DNA of 64,000 nucleotides, taken from the NCBI GenBank assembly GCA_948567375.1, contig OX419758.1:22263001-22327000 (forward strand), in the 5' to 3' direction. Made by a program: the position numbers and the translations under genes. The notes beneath the pieces are model-generated. The model was not told where the DNA came from. It searched no databases and saw only the letters and a program-made list of their open reading frames with translations. The DNA is from Lunularia cruciata (Eukaryota > Streptophyta > Marchantiopsida > Lunulariales > Lunulariaceae). Shown here one piece after another: positions 32,584 through 45,700 of the stretch; position 1 is the stretch's first letter; the number at the start of each line of letters is the position of its first letter.

Positions 32584-33323
32584 TGTAATACCAAGAGCTA
32601 GCCATATGATCTAGATGTGAAATTTGGTTTGGTAACATTGCAAATGATATTATACATGATGGACAAAATAGATCAGATAGAAGTATCACCAAAAGAGTAC
32701 TTCTATAATAGGGCAGAAACCAAGATAGACTTGAAAACCTTAAGAACAAATAGCTAGACATATGATTTAAAGGTGAGAATTGGTTTGGTAACATCTAGAA
32801 AGATGTTACACATGATGGACTAAATAGATCAAGAAGAGTTATCACCAAACTGGGACTTCTACAAATAGAGTAGGAACCAAAATATACTTGAAATCTTTGA
32901 AGGTAATTTTGGAGACCTAAACGAATGAATTAGTCCTCAAAAATGTGCAAATTCTTCCCTCCCCCAAAAGAAGAAAGGCTATCTTTCCCTCCTCCTAGTG
33001 TTTTCTCATCAAGAGCTTTCCAACGGTACCTCACCCATGTGATTTTGAGATTCCTACAAGAAGATTCCCTAATGATTCGCTCTAATCAAAGCTTGTTTGA
33101 CCAACCAGAAATGACCAGGACCAACATGTCACCCATCCAAGTAAGTAATCCAAGGGTGGAGCTTCTTGACATGTCACCGATCTATGTGCCTAATCCTATG
33201 GTGGAGCTTTCTTGGAAGAGATCCTCTTTGTCTATATAATAAAGAGAAGGTGCTCCTTTGGGGCATCAGAGGATTGAGTGTGAAATATGTGTTTTCTCTC
33301 TTCTCTTGTCCTTGGAGTATTAT
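32584..33323 (+). repeat. family-3 LTR in inverted orientation
   Basis: 740 bases starting TGTAATACCAAGAGC and ending GGAGTATTATA, the reverse complement of the LTR at 38,108-38,867. Its first part contains a 156-base tandem duplication (units starting 32,596 and 32,752). It touches the minus-strand internal region at 33,324, but its orientation is opposite to that region, so it cannot be the normal 3' LTR of it. Confidence 0.85.
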
Positions 33324-33508
33324 AGAAGGATAGAGAAAGGTCCAATAAAATGAGGTCTGAGCTTATGAGGACCAACTAACTTGAGGTTGGTGGTTGATAG
33401 CTAGACTTGATCTCCCATATTGAACTCCATGTGTTAGCGGTGTGCATTTGCATACTGCTTCTGGCAATTTTGGGCAATTTGTAACTTGTGTTTGGCGTGC
33501 TCCACCCC

Positions 33509-34331
33509 CTATTGGATTCTAGAAACAAAAGTGTTGACAATGTCCACCTTGGTAGCCACCGGATAGACCTTCATCAAGCTTAAAGGTGTGAAAGGATGCT
33601 CTCCATACATGAGAAAGAAGTGAGTGACTTGTATAGAAGCATTCACTAAATTGTTGTATGTAAATTCCACCAATGGAAGTAAGGTGTCCCAACTCTCTTG
33701 CTCATCCAAAGTAAAGCCCCAAATTATTTCCTCAATAGTGCAATTTTCCCTCTCTATTTGCCCATTGGTCTGTGGATAGTAAGCGGTAGATGTAGTCAAT
33801 TTGGTTTTGAAGAGTGAGTTTTGGCTTTGGAGAACATCCAAAGAGTGTTCTCCAAATCAAACTAGTGAATTGAGTGCCTCTATTTGTGATGAGCACTCAA
33901 GACAAGCCATGATGAGAAAAGACTGCATCAAATTATAATTGAGCTAGTTGTGGGGCAATCACATTCTTGGTGGCAGGATGTACATGAATCATTTTGCTAA
34001 GTTGATCTAAAAAAACTATGATGGAATCAAACCTAAAGGTGGTCTTGGGCAATTCAAAAACCAGATCCATGCTTACCTATTCCCAATATTGTGTAGGAGT
34101 GGGGAGAGGTTGGAGGAATCCTGTGGGAGCTTGATTAGAAGCCTTATTTTGTTGACAAAGTAGGTAGCTCTCAACATATTCCATCACATTGTTGCTCATC
34201 TTGGGCCAATAGTAATGGCATTTGACTACATCCAAGGTCTTATCCATTCCAATGTGACCTATAATGGCACAATCATGACATTTTGCTGGGATAGTGGTTC
34301 TTAGATCCGTATCATCTAGGATCCACAACAT
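33509..34331 (-). pseudogene. integrase of family-3 element
   Basis: Frame 34,077-34,331 has the zinc-binding HHCC domain (HDCAIIGHIGMDK...CQQNKASNQ); frame 33,509-33,841 has the part after the second aspartate (STAYYPQTNGQIERENC with the catalytic Glu position). The core between them is broken by shifts. No chromodomain is found because the region ends at 33,324. Confidence 0.85.
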
Positions 34332-34549
34332 ACCATCACAGAAGGTGAGTCCTTGGGTGCTAGTGATGCCTTTGGATGATTGAGCATCTACAATCTATGG
34401 ATCAATTTTTGTAGTAAGAATCTTGGGCTAGAATTTAGGGTTCATCTTGGTTTCCACCACCAAATTGTTTGCCATCGGCATTTGGTTGAATGCATCTGCA
34501 AGTTGCTTCTTGCCTTCTACATATTTGATTGTCATGTTGAATTTTTGTC

Positions 34550-35700
34550 TCATTTTGCCCACCAAATCTGTCGATAAGAAATATCCTTTTGTGTCTCAAG
34601 ATAGACTAGAGGTTTGTGGTCTGTCTCTACAACAAATGCCTTCTCGCCCAAATAGTGCTTCCAATGCTTGGTAGCAAGGACAATGGCCAATTCTTCTTGT
34701 TTGGTGGTATGATAGTTGCATTCTGATGATAGCAACTTAGGAGAGAAATATGCAATTGGATATCATCTATCTTGCCATTCTTGTTGTATGACTGCTCCTA
34801 TTGTTATACTTGATGCATCTATAGCCATCTTGATTGGATGTTTTAGTTCATATCATTTCAAGATTAGTGCATATAGTAATGCATCTTTCAACTCCTGAAA
34901 GGCCAATTCTTGTGCGGTTCCCCATATCCACCTCTTCCCCTTGCCCTATACTGTTGTAAGGAGTTGTGCAATCTTGGAGAAGTCCTTGACAAATTGATGA
35001 TAAAACCCCATCAATCCCAAGAAACTCTTGAGTTGAGTCTGATCTTTGGAGCACTCCACTTTTGAATGACTTATGTTTTATCTGTTAACACTTAGATACC
35101 CTATGCACTTACTTTATGCCCTAAGTAGTCTACTTCAGATTTGCCAAACTTGCATTTTGAGATTTTGGCATACAATTGATTTTGTCATAAAATTTGGAGG
35201 ACTTCTTGCAGATGTTGCTTATGCTCTATTAGCGTCCTACTATAGACTAAGATGTCATCAAGAAAAATGACAACAGATTATCCAAGTATGGATGAAATAT
35301 GTCATTCATCAAACTCATGAAAGTGGTTGGAGCGTTGGTGAGGCCAAACGGCATCACCAAGTACTCAAAGTGACCATACCTTGTTCAAAAGGCCATTTTG
35401 TGTATGTCTTCTTCCGCAATCTTGATTTGGTTGTAACCGCTCCACAAATCAAGTTTGGTGTAGTGCTTTGCCCCATTGAGTTGATCAAACAAGTCATCCA
35501 TGCGAGGTAATGGATATTTGTTCTTCACCATTTGTTGATTCAGTCCTTGGTACTTAATGCACATATGCATTGTTCCATCCTTCTTCTTCAAAAACAATAT
35601 AGGAGCCCCATATGGTGATATGTTGGGTTGGATAAACCCCTTCTACAACATTTCCTTGATTTGAGCCTTACACTCCTCCAACTCTTGAGGTGATAGTCAA
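34550..35700 (-). pseudogene. reverse transcriptase and RNase H of family-3 element
   Basis: RT fingers and palm in 35,385-35,597 ([33 protein letters not shown]), RNase H in 34,550-34,735 (ECNYHTTKQEELAIVLATKHW, ETDHKPLVYL). Intervening sequence is recognisable on translation in shifting frames. It is inactivated; the conserved RT Asp of CxDYR-type motifs is replaced (CIKYQ). Confidence 0.85.
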
Positions 35701-35864
35701 TATGGGGCCTTACAAGGAGGTGTCTTCCCAAGATGTATCTCAATTTTATGATCTACTCTCCTTTTTGGTGGTAAACCTACGGGTAATTCATCCAAAAAGA
35801 CATCTTGGAACTCATTGACCACATCTTTCAATTTCTGAAGAACTTATCTATTATGTTGGGCACT

Positions 35865-36386
35865 CTAGACTTCTCTTATTAAACCCATGAAACATCTATT
35901 TGTTTTACTAATAAATGTGGTCTTTATGACACACCAAGGCAAATCTTGCCTTTGTGATCTTCCTTTAATCCCAAAGATCTTCCATTGGCTAGTTTTCACT
36001 ACTTTCTTTCTCCAATTCACCGTGGGGTTATAGTGCTCCATCCACGGCATACCTAAGACTACATCATAACAAACTAATTGTATCACTTTCCACTTGATTG
36101 CTTCTCGATACCCTTCTATACAGAGTATTACCTTTCTAGGTAATGACTCAATCCTCTTTGTCTGACCATTAGGTAACTCTACTTCATCATTCTCATCCTT
36201 CTCTAGTTTCATCTCCAACCTTATTGCAATAGAGCAAGACAAGAAATTCTCTATTGCCCTAGGGTCTATCAACACTCTCATTGGATTGTCTTCTAGCACT
36301 CCTTTTACAATAATTAATTGTGCATTTATCTCCCTCCTTCTTTGCACACTGGTCGTTTTCCTCCTCCCGCTTTTACTCTTCTTCAC
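35865..36386 (-). pseudogene. aspartic protease region of family-3 element
   Basis: 173-codon open frame with the retropepsin layout (RVLIDPRAIENFLS ... YDVVLGMPWMEHYNP). The active-site triplet Asp-Ser/Thr-Gly is Asp-Pro-Arg here, so proteolytic activity should be lost. The open frame survived by chance. A more decayed copy is at about 38,870-39,400. Confidence 0.8.
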
Positions 36387-36399
36387 CGAGCCAATAAGG

Positions 36400-37741
36400 C
36401 CGCAAGGTATATTTATTAGTGATCTTTGTTTTCCAATGTGGTTTCTATGTCTTCTTCTTCATTTCATCTCTCCATGTGGTTTAGAGGTTGCTTGTATGGA
36501 GGCCAAGGGCCTCTAAGATGACGAGCACAACAATTGATAATTATGTGCCTAATTTTGCCACAATTATAACATTGTCGTTGTTTTGCTCAAACCCCTTCTC
36601 CCCGTGGGACTCCTTCTCTCCTTTCTTTGACCCATCCCAATTCTCCTTAGAAAAGTCTTGCTCCTCTATCTCAGAACTGAATGTTGCCCAATTCCATAGG
36701 TACTAGTCCACCAAAATAGTGTGTCTAGGCCCAATAGTTTTGCATCAATGTTATTGCTTTACCTCCTCCAAGCACTCCTACTATTCTTTGGGTGCAAGCA
36801 ATGGCTTCAAAATAGTGCAAGGATTTTGCACCATTACCTCTTGGCAAATCTACTCTTTCAATCCTCTCTTGAAATTGTCAAGAGCTTTGGCTGGACTCAT
36901 ATCGATTATTGCAACCTGTAGATCCAGAAATACCTCCATGTACTCTTGTATGCTATTCTTCTACTTCGACCCCTAGAGTCTGGTTTGGGCCATTTGCACT
37001 GAATCCACATATTGGAAATTCTTGAGCAGCCCTTCTTGCATGGCTGTCCAAGTGACCTCTCTTCTTTCTACCAACAATGATCATTCCCAAGCGTCATACC
37101 ATGTAAGGGCCTTATTGGTCAAGTACCCACACGCAAACACACTTATAGAATGATCATTGATCTTTATTTTGAACAATCAAAGGTATTGATTCATTCTTGA
37201 AATCCAATTTTCCACTACTCCCATGGAACGTTGTCCCTTGTAAGACTCAATGTTGCATGTCTTCTTCATTTGTAGTAACAATGTGGCTTGGTTGTTGATT
37301 GGAATCGATGTCATCGGCATGCATAACTCTCCAAGTACTTTGATTGTTGATGCTAGTTGTTGAGACGGCTCCCCTTCTTGCATTACTTGATCCTTCTTGA
37401 CAGTGCATACTTGATTTTGCAATTCCTCCATGGTTATCTTGATTTCACAAAACTCATTCAACACCCTCTATATTCCTTGCATCAACTAACAATTGCGGAT
37501 CCATAATTCCTACACACAATTGATGGTCACTTGCTACTTCCTACTTCAATAGAATGATCACTCTGGAGGGTGCATGAACTATGGGGACTACCATTGGAAC
37601 CTTAGAGGCCATCACTTGTTGATAATATTCCTTACCAAAATTGTAGACTACAAAATCCCTAAACATCACTTTTGGTCTAACTATATAATGGATTTCTACT
37701 TGCGTGTTGAAAGGGTGAGGATTTGGTACATATAGATCCAT
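36400..37741 (-). pseudogene. gag of family-3 element
   Basis: Frames 37,177-37,464 (coiled-coil-like N-terminal part, then GQRSMGVVENWISRMNQYL, a Gag capsid start) and further pieces down to a zinc knuckle CYNCGKIRHIIINC on the minus strand at about 36,528-36,575. Frames are broken. Gag forms the particle shell and binds RNA. Confidence 0.75.
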
Positions 37742-38094
37742 AACATCATAATAGAATGTAGATTGTCAAATCCCACTCTCTGTCATATATCACTATAGGG
37801 AGAATCATCAAGTTTGGGGAATTCATCACCATATCCATGAATTCTGCTCTAAAGTGATAAACTAGCAATACTCTCATTTGCTCATGTTAGATGTACATAA
37901 TCTTGATGTGGAATAGATTCAATAATAGGAAGCTAGGTGTAGGAAATTGTCCTCTTGGTGCATCCATCCCATCTGCTCTCTAAAGCCCTTCCCAAGTCTA
38001 GCAATTGCACTATGTTCTCCACCTTGAATTACTCAGTTTTAGTAGCTCATGCTCTTCCAAGAGGGGTGATCCACTCTCTTGGATTAAAACACTT

Positions 38095-38106
38095 GCTCTG
38101 ATACCA
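38095..38106 (-). promoter_or_regulatory. primer-binding site matching initiator Met tRNA
   Basis: On the minus strand the sequence after the LTR end (GGAGTATCACA) is AT then TGGTATCAGAGC, the standard plant LTR-retrotransposon primer site complementary to initiator-Met tRNA. The second copy (41,073-41,084) has TGGTATTAGAGC, one change. Confidence 0.9.
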
Positions 38107-38107
38107 T

Positions 38108-38867
38108 TGTGATACTCCAAGGACAAGAGAACTCTTCAAGAAAGATACAAGAGAGAAAACACAAATTTCACACTCAATCCTTCACTGCCCCGAAGGAGCA
38201 CCTTCTCTTTATTATATAGCCAAGGAGGAAGATCTCTTCCAATGAAGCTCTAACATAAGATTAGGTACATGGATAGGTGACCTATCAGCAAGCTCCACCC
38301 TTAGATTACTTGCTTGGATGGGTGACATGTTGGTCTTGGTCCCATCTGGTTGGTCAATCAAGCTTTGACCAAAGGGAATCTTTTAGAGAATCTTCTTGTA
38401 AGAATCTTAGAATCATATGGGTGACATAGAGTTGGAAAGCTCTCACTGAGACAAACCAAGAGGAAGGGAAGGCTAGCCTGTCCTTCATTGGGAGGGAAAT
38501 TTCTATATTTTTGAGACCTAATTCATCCGTTTAGGCCTCCAAAATTGCCTTTGGAGTTTTTTGGCCTATTTTGGCTTCTACCATATTAGTAGAAGTGCTC
38601 TTTTGGTGATACCTCTATCTGATCTATGTTCTCCATCATTTGTAACATCCTTTCAGATGTCATCACTCCAAGTTTCACCTCTAGATCATATGCCTAGCTA
38701 TTGGTTCTAAAATTTCCAAGCATGTTTTGGTTTTTGGCTTATTAGTAGAAGTACTCTGTTGGTGATACCTCTAGCTTATCTACTTATTCCATCATGTATA
38801 ACATCCTTCCAGATGTTACCAAACAAAATTTCATCTCTAGATCATCTATCTAGCTGTTGGTATTATA
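38108..38867 (-). repeat. family-3 LTR, 5' LTR of copy 1
   Basis: 760 bases between TGTGATACTCC and GGTATTATA on the plus strand, next to the primer site. It holds a 156-base tandem duplication (tagct anchors at 38,695 and 38,851) that is absent from the LTR at 41,087-41,655. It borders directly on the protease region of the second internal copy at 38,868. Confidence 0.88.
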
Positions 38868-41086
38868 GTTATGCACTCTAGGCTTGTCTTATTAGACCCA
38901 TGAAACATTTATTTGTCTTACCAATAGATATTGTTTCTATGACATAGAGAGGTAGTTCTTACCTTTTTAATCTTTCCTTATCTCCAATTATCTTCCATTG
39001 GCTAGTTTTCATTATTTTATTTTTCCAATTTACTAAGGAATTGTAATGCGGCATCCATGGCATGCTTAAGACCACATCATAATGGGCTAACTATATCACT
39101 CGCTACCACTCTTTGTGATACTCCTACAAAGAGTGTTACCTTTCTAGATAATGACTCAATCCTCTATGTTTGACCATTACGTAGCTCAACTTCTTCATTC
39201 TCATCCTTCTCTAGTTTCATTCTCAACCTTATTGTAATAGAGCAAGTAAAAAATTCCTTGTTGCTCCAAGGTCTATCAATACTCTCATGTAATTCTCTTC
39301 TAGGAGTCCATTTACAACAATCAATTGGGCATTTTACTTCCTCAACTTGTGCACACTTGTCCTCTTCTTCCTCCCAATTTTATTTCTTTCCATTGAGAAA
39401 ATAAGGCCACAAGGTACATTTACTTGTGATCTTTGTTTTCCTATGTGATTTAAGCATCCTTCTCTTTGATTTGTCTCTCCAAGTTGTTCAAAGGTTGCCT
39501 ATATGGAGGCTGAGGGTCTCTAAGAAGATAGGCATGACAATTGATGGCTATGTACCTCACTCAACCATAATCGTAACAACATCATTAATTTTCTTGAGCC
39601 TCTTTCCCTTGTGGGACTTCATCTCTCCTTTCTTTGACCCATCCTCATTCTCCTTGGAGTGGTCATGCTCCTCAATCTCAAAAATGAATGTTGCCCAATT
39701 CCATAGGAATTGGTCCACCAAAGTGTAGTGTTTCAGCCCAATAGTGTTGTGTCAAGACTACCTCTTCACCTCCTCCAAGTGCTCCTACTATTCTCTAAGC
39801 ACATGTAATGGCTTCCAAAATAGTGAAATTATTTGGTACCATTACCTCTTGGTAAATTTTCTCTTTAACTCCCATTTAAGTTGTCTAGAGCTTTTGATGT
39901 GCTCATATCAATTATTGCAACATGCAATCAAGCAATTCTCCCACATATCCTTGTATGTTGTTCTTGTACTTCAACTCCTATAGTCAAGTTTGAGCTATCT
40001 AAACAAAATCCATGGATTAGCCCTTCTTGCATCATTGTCCAAGTGATCTTTCTTGCTTTGGCCAATACCAATCATTCCCAAGCATCATACCATGTGAGGG
40101 CTTTATTGCTCAAGTACCTACATGCAAACACGCATGCAAAATGATAGATGATCTTAGTTGTGAATTATAAAAATTATTGATTCATTCTTGAGATCAAATT
40201 TTCCACTACTTCTATAGAATGTTGTCCCTTGTTAGGCTTGATGTTGCATATCTTCTTCATCTATAATAACAACATGGCTTCATTGTTGATTGGGGTTGAT
40301 GTCATCTGCATGAGTGGCTCTCCATATACTTTGGCCATTATTATTGGGTTTTGGGATGATTTGCCTTCTTGCATTACATGATCATTCTTGAAAGTATGCA
40401 TTTCACTTTGTAATACTTCCATTGTCATTTTGTTTTCCAAAACTTGTTCAACATCCGTTACATTCCTTGCATCAGATCTTGCAATTGGGGTTCCATGATT
40501 TGTACACATGGCAATTGCTCAAGCAATACTTCTTACTTCAATGGAGTGCTAATATGATCACTTGAGAGGGATCACAAACAATTGGGACTACCATTGGGAC
40601 CTTAGAAGCTATCATTCATTGATAATATCACTCACTAAAATTGTGGATCACTTTTGGACTAACTACATAATTGGATTTCTATTTGAATGTTGAAAGGGAG
40701 AGGATTCAATATATTCAAATCCAATGCATCGTAATAGAGTATAAACTGTAAATTCCACTCTCTATTGCATATCACCATAGGTAGAATCACACAATTTGGC
40801 AAATTCATTACTACATCCATGAACTTTGTTCCAAAATGGTAAACAAGATATACTCTCACTTGTTCACCTTGGATGTACATAATCTTGATGTGGAACAGAT
40901 TCAAGAATGGCAAGTGAGGTAGAGGAAATTTTACTCCATGAGCATCTATCCCATCCTCTCTCTAAAGCACCCCCAATTGATTGAACTACTTTTTCTCCAC
41001 TCTAAATTACTCAGTCTGAGTATCTCATGTTCCTCCAAGAGGGGTGATACACTCATTTGGATTAAAACATTTGCTCTAATACCATT
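38868..41086 (-). pseudogene. family-3 internal copy 2: gag and protease only
   Basis: Minus-strand region homologous to 35,859-38,107: primer site at 41,073-41,084, gag pieces (frames 40,659-40,913 and 40,261-40,509) and protease remains down to 38,868 (compare the plus-strand string cccatgaaacat at about 38,910 with about 35,884). RT, RNase H and integrase are absent because the LTR at 38,108-38,867 takes over. It is more diverged than copy 1. Confidence 0.85.
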
Positions 41087-41655
41087 TTTATGTTTTGAAG
41101 ACAAGAAAACATAAAAGAAAAACAAGGTTTAATTCCTCAATACTCCAATGTCTTTAAAGAGCACTTGGTCTTTATTATATAGCAAAGAGGATCCACTCCA
41201 AGGAAGTTATAACCTTGGATCAAAAACATGGATGGGTGACATATCAGCGAGCTCCAGCTTAGATTAGTTACATTGATTGGTGACATGTAGATCCTTGTTC
41301 AAACAAGTTTGACCCTAGAGAATCTTAAAGAATCTCCTTGTAAGGAGGTCAAAATAGCATGAGTGAGATACTATTGGAGAGCTCTTGATGAGATAAACAA
41401 AAGAGAGAGAAAGACAACACTTTTTCTTCTAAAGGAGGAGAGTTTTGAATTTTTTTGATGCTTAATTCATCTATTTAGAACTCCAAAATTGACTCTAAAC
41501 TTTTCATGGTATTTTCAACCTCTACCCTTTCAATGGAAATACTCTTTTGGTGACAACTCTACTTGATCTATTTAGACTATCATATATAATATCCTTGAAG
41601 ATATTATCAATTAAATTTCCATATCTAGATAATATGTCTAGTTAATGATATTACA
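41087..41655 (-). repeat. family-3 LTR, 5' LTR of copy 2
   Basis: 569 bases ending ATATTACA on the plus strand at 41,655 and adjoining the primer site at its left. It aligns with the LTR at 38,108 but has only one copy of the 156-base unit and many substitutions. Left end assigned by alignment. Confidence 0.8.
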
Positions 41656-42476
41656 CCCTTGTAACTTCTTTGAATTTTATGAATCCTCCCTAATATATAC
41701 TTCGAATCTTTTTTATCATAAGTCATGGCTCCTAAATACACCCAAGCCTTCAAAAACAAGCCTTAGCACTTCAATTCTATTTTTTGTAATCTTATACCTT
41801 CTCTAATATCAACTCTCAAAATCTTGTTCTCCCCATTCCTCAACACCCAAAATTCCTCTGCTATTTAACTCTTCAACAAATGACTCAAAAGACACCTTTT
41901 CACAAGTCTCTATTTTTTGTGTCAAATCGATATTCTTTTAACCATTTGCACTAAACTGCCAAAATAAATCTATAAATTCACCTATCTAAGCGGTATTCAT
42001 GTCACCATTTGCACTTTTCTCTTGACCTAAAACCCTTAAATTCACCACTCATGAATATCCATTTGCACTAAATTTTCAAACTAAAATCCATAAATTCACC
42101 TATCAAACTGGTATTCCTTAACCATTTGTACTTATCTCTCCAACTAAAATCCATAAATTCACCATCTAAACTACTCATAGTCAAACAAAATGTAATAAAT
42201 AAACAAAAAAAATTGTAATATGTATATCACACTCAAAAAAGATGTATATCCTTTAATTTCAAATGTTATTTGTGTGTGACGCACACTATCAAACATAAAT
42301 CCAATTACTATAGTTTTCCTTCTATGAATAGTTCTCCATGTTACTTCTATTGTTATCTTCTAGCTTGTAAAGAGAGTGCATATGCTCATCTTGAGAAAAT
42401 CATTTTAATTCCTTCCCTTTGTATTGAGTATATTACTCTACATATTAGTGGTTAATTTGAAATAATATATATATAG
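41656..42476. repeat. AT-rich spacer with a ~62-base tandem repeat (41,928-42,180)
   Basis: No coding signal. From 41,928 to 42,180 about four imperfect units of roughly 62 bases share ggtattc, accatttgcact and ccataaattcacc. The remainder (41,656-41,927 and 42,181-42,476) is AT-rich, and I see nothing else in it. Confidence 0.65.
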
Positions 42477-42765
42477 TTGCTATCTGTCAACCATGAAATT
42501 GCCAAGGGTAAACAAAAAGCAACACAATTCCATAGTCACATAGGGTATGGGAAGGGAGTTCATATCATATTGGCTTTGTCAAGAGTGACAATAGCAAAAA
42601 TGGATGGCAATAGAGAGAATATATATATATAGAAGGAATTGCTATTTGTCAGCCATGAAATGGCCAAGGGTAACAAATGGCAAAAGGCAACGCAATCCCA
42701 TCATCGCACAAGTTATGGGAAGGGAGTTCATATCATCTTGGCTTTGTCAAGGGTGAAAATAGCAA
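42477..42765. repeat. tandem duplication, 162-base period
   Basis: Unit 1 starts at 42,477 (ttgctatctgtcaaccatg) and unit 2 at 42,639 (ttgctatttgtcagccatg); both contain atgggaagggagttcatatcat and ggctttgtcaag. They are separated by a short AT run. The second unit ends where the 3' end of the old LINE copy starts. Confidence 0.8.
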
Positions 42766-42773
42766 AAAGAAAG

Positions 42774-45700
42774 AAGGCAACCATGTAGAAAAAATGAAGG
42801 ATGGGAAGACCCCATCAAGCAATACAAGGGAGAGACAAAAAAGGTAAAATGGGTCTAAGTCCCAATAGAGTCTATATGAGAAATCTGCCCTGCCGCACCT
42901 AAGATATCCAAGCTATGCAAGTTGTATGGTCAACACACAATTATAGCATCCAAAAAAATCACCTAATGTGATTGCTCTCCTATAGATTGCACCAACCATT
43001 GCCGTCTATAGAGCAATTGACACATGATATCTAAAATATGCTACAAAGTATGAGAGAGTGGTACCCCCTGGCGCCTAACATTATAAGCTCTTGCGCACTC
43101 CTTGACCAATGTATCAAATGTCATGTCCATCACTCCATATAACTCCAAGGCTAGAGGAACAAAGAGGTGACCTTGCTGCATACCACTATACTTGGAGACC
43201 TTGCGACCTACTGCTGCACTTGCTGCACATCCATGGGCATGGGTAATCACTCCTTCTGAAATTCTATTCCGCATAGGGTCCGTAACCATGACATTTGCTA
43301 CTATCACCTGATCATCTCAAACCAAGTATAAGTCTGCCCTAATACATGTCATCTACAAAGCATACAAATGCTCCCTCCAAGCCAAGTATCCACTCTCTTG
43401 TGCCATAGCAAACACTATGTCCCTAATAGCATCATGGGTAGCTATCCTTTGTCCTCCAAAAGGACACCATGTCATGTAGACCACTGCTACATCTAGTGTA
43501 GAACCACACTCACAAGTGAGTAATGAAGATGCAGATGGGTGGACCAAACTTAGGCAAAACCTCATACTATAGAGAAAGTAGCTGGTGCAAGTCGGAATGC
43601 CCTAATGCACAATCAAGCTAGGATCCAAGAGCCAGCACCCTTGCTGGAGCAAGAGCAAAGACATGCTCTAATAGTCTGGGGAATGGAAAAGTTGACTAAG
43701 AGAGAATGTAGCATATGCTCACACTATCGCTCCATCAAGGAAGACTATAAACCTCTAGTCCAATCTAACAATAGTGAAGCAAAAGGTAGAGAATCCTCTC
43801 ATGCTAGTGGGGATAGACTATCTCTTGTTTGTCACAATAACATCTAGGGAGAAAAGGATCCCTCCTCCACCTTTGTCACATAAGTCTCCAAAACCAGCCT
43901 ATCAACAACCACAAAATGAGAGGAAAGTAGGGGTGCCGAGAGGCCCTACTACCTAAAAATGTTATAGGTGTTGTCTTCTCCATAGATAGCAAGCCGACCT
44001 CTCCACATGAGATTGGCAAAGCCATTTTTCTACATGCCAAATCCCTTGTCACACACTCAAATGTTCATGGTCCAATAATATCACCAAAGACTCCCATAAT
44101 CCTCCTATCAAATGCTCTCAAATGTGATATGAAGGATGATGAGGGAGGAATGTAAGGATTAGGTATGATGGTTGATGAGCAATACTAGAGGATAGTATAC
44201 CAAATGCCACCTATAGATCTCTTAGTAACAGAAGGTCATCCACATGGAGAATATCCTCTACAAAGGCAGCGGCTAAGAAGCATGTGACAAAATCATCGGA
44301 TCCTATTGGCACTCCAACAACACATAGTCCATCTATGGATGTGATACACCCCTCTAGAAGCTCAAGGTGGGGAGAGATACCTATAGGGGACCATGCCGTG
44401 CACTTTGACACCTTGACTCTCAAGCCTACTAGATGTAGCTTGGTAGTCAAGTGGCCTAATCTAATCTATAGGATCCATGATGTGTGTATCATCTGCCAAG
44501 GAGAGAAATACACAACCTGGCATGGTCAAAGTAGTAGATAAAGAGCTCTAAAGTGATCCATGGCAAATAAAGGTCCCCCAAAGGATCTCCCTAACGTGTA
44601 CCAATAGTTGACTCCAAGATGGTGATTCTCTCCTGTGAACAACCGTGCTGGTAGTAAATGGAAACATGAGAGCCATAAAAAGACTACACAAAAGGAATGA
44701 GATTTGCCAAGGATCCACTGGCCTCCTTAAGCTCTTTAAAGATAGATGCCCATGAGATGCTATTAAAAGTGTTCTCACCATCCACCTATAGGATGACCCA
44801 CTTTGGATGGATATCTAGGAGTGCCCTAATGCCTAGAGATATAGCCTCACATCCCCCAAGTGTAGCTACTCCAAATTGATGTGGAATGAGGTGTTGTCAA
44901 AAGTGAGAATGATGTTGAAAGACAATGGTACAACTGACCAAAGGCAAAATGATCTCTCAAATAGCAATCGGTCTAATGCCCCTCATGTCCTTCTCCATCA
45001 CAAGAAGTCGATTAGTACCTAACACCATACTAACAAACATAGGAATGTCTCTTCTCGCTATTGCTGCAACCACTCGGTAAAACCACTAGAAGGATCATTG
45101 GCCTAAAACCAATCTCTCTCTATGGTACTTATAAACCATCCCTGGCAAGCCTCATGAGGTAAGGCAAGGGATAGTGCACAATGCTTGTGCAAACAATGAC
45201 CTATCAAGACATAAAGGCTGCTCAAGCTGATAATCTAAAACCTCCAGTGGTAATCCTTCTACTACTATAGGATGTAATAAGCATCGGAAAGAGATAGTCT
45301 CCTCAATAGGACTCGCCATAGACAAAGGGTATAGCGCTTGTGTTACTCTACTAAACTCTCCCGCCTGACCCAATGTCCTACATTGTCGTAATCGAGTGGA
45401 CTCTATGGTATCTTGTGGTGATGCCTATCTCCTAAATAGTGTAGCCCTAGCAGACTCCTCTTGAAGGGCCATCCAATCTCCTGCTTGAAATTGACAAAAT
45501 CTAGCAGCCACCTCTCGATGACTCGCATGTCCTCCTCTAGCATAACAAAGATACCATCAAGGGAGTAAGAGGAATAGGACCCATGCTAACTCGCCCAAGG
45601 GATCACATGCCAAACGATCAAGTGGTAGGCAAAAAGCCTATCTAGCCTCATCATGGAGTGTACAGGGTAGCCAATGGAATAGACGTGGACATGGAAAACT

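Larger units (their letters stand above)
33324..38107 (-). mobile_element. family-3 Ty3/gypsy internal region, copy 1 (decayed)
   Basis: Minus-strand internal region with primer site at 38,095-38,106, gag (about 37,741-36,400), protease (36,386-35,865), RT (about 35,700-34,900), RNase H (about 34,735-34,550), and integrase (34,331-33,509), ending at 33,324 in the middle of the GPF motif (FIGPFSI). The rest of integrase and the normal 3' end are missing. All frames are short because of many stops and shifts. With the LTR at 38,108-38,867 as 5' LTR the orientation is consistent. Confidence 0.88.
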
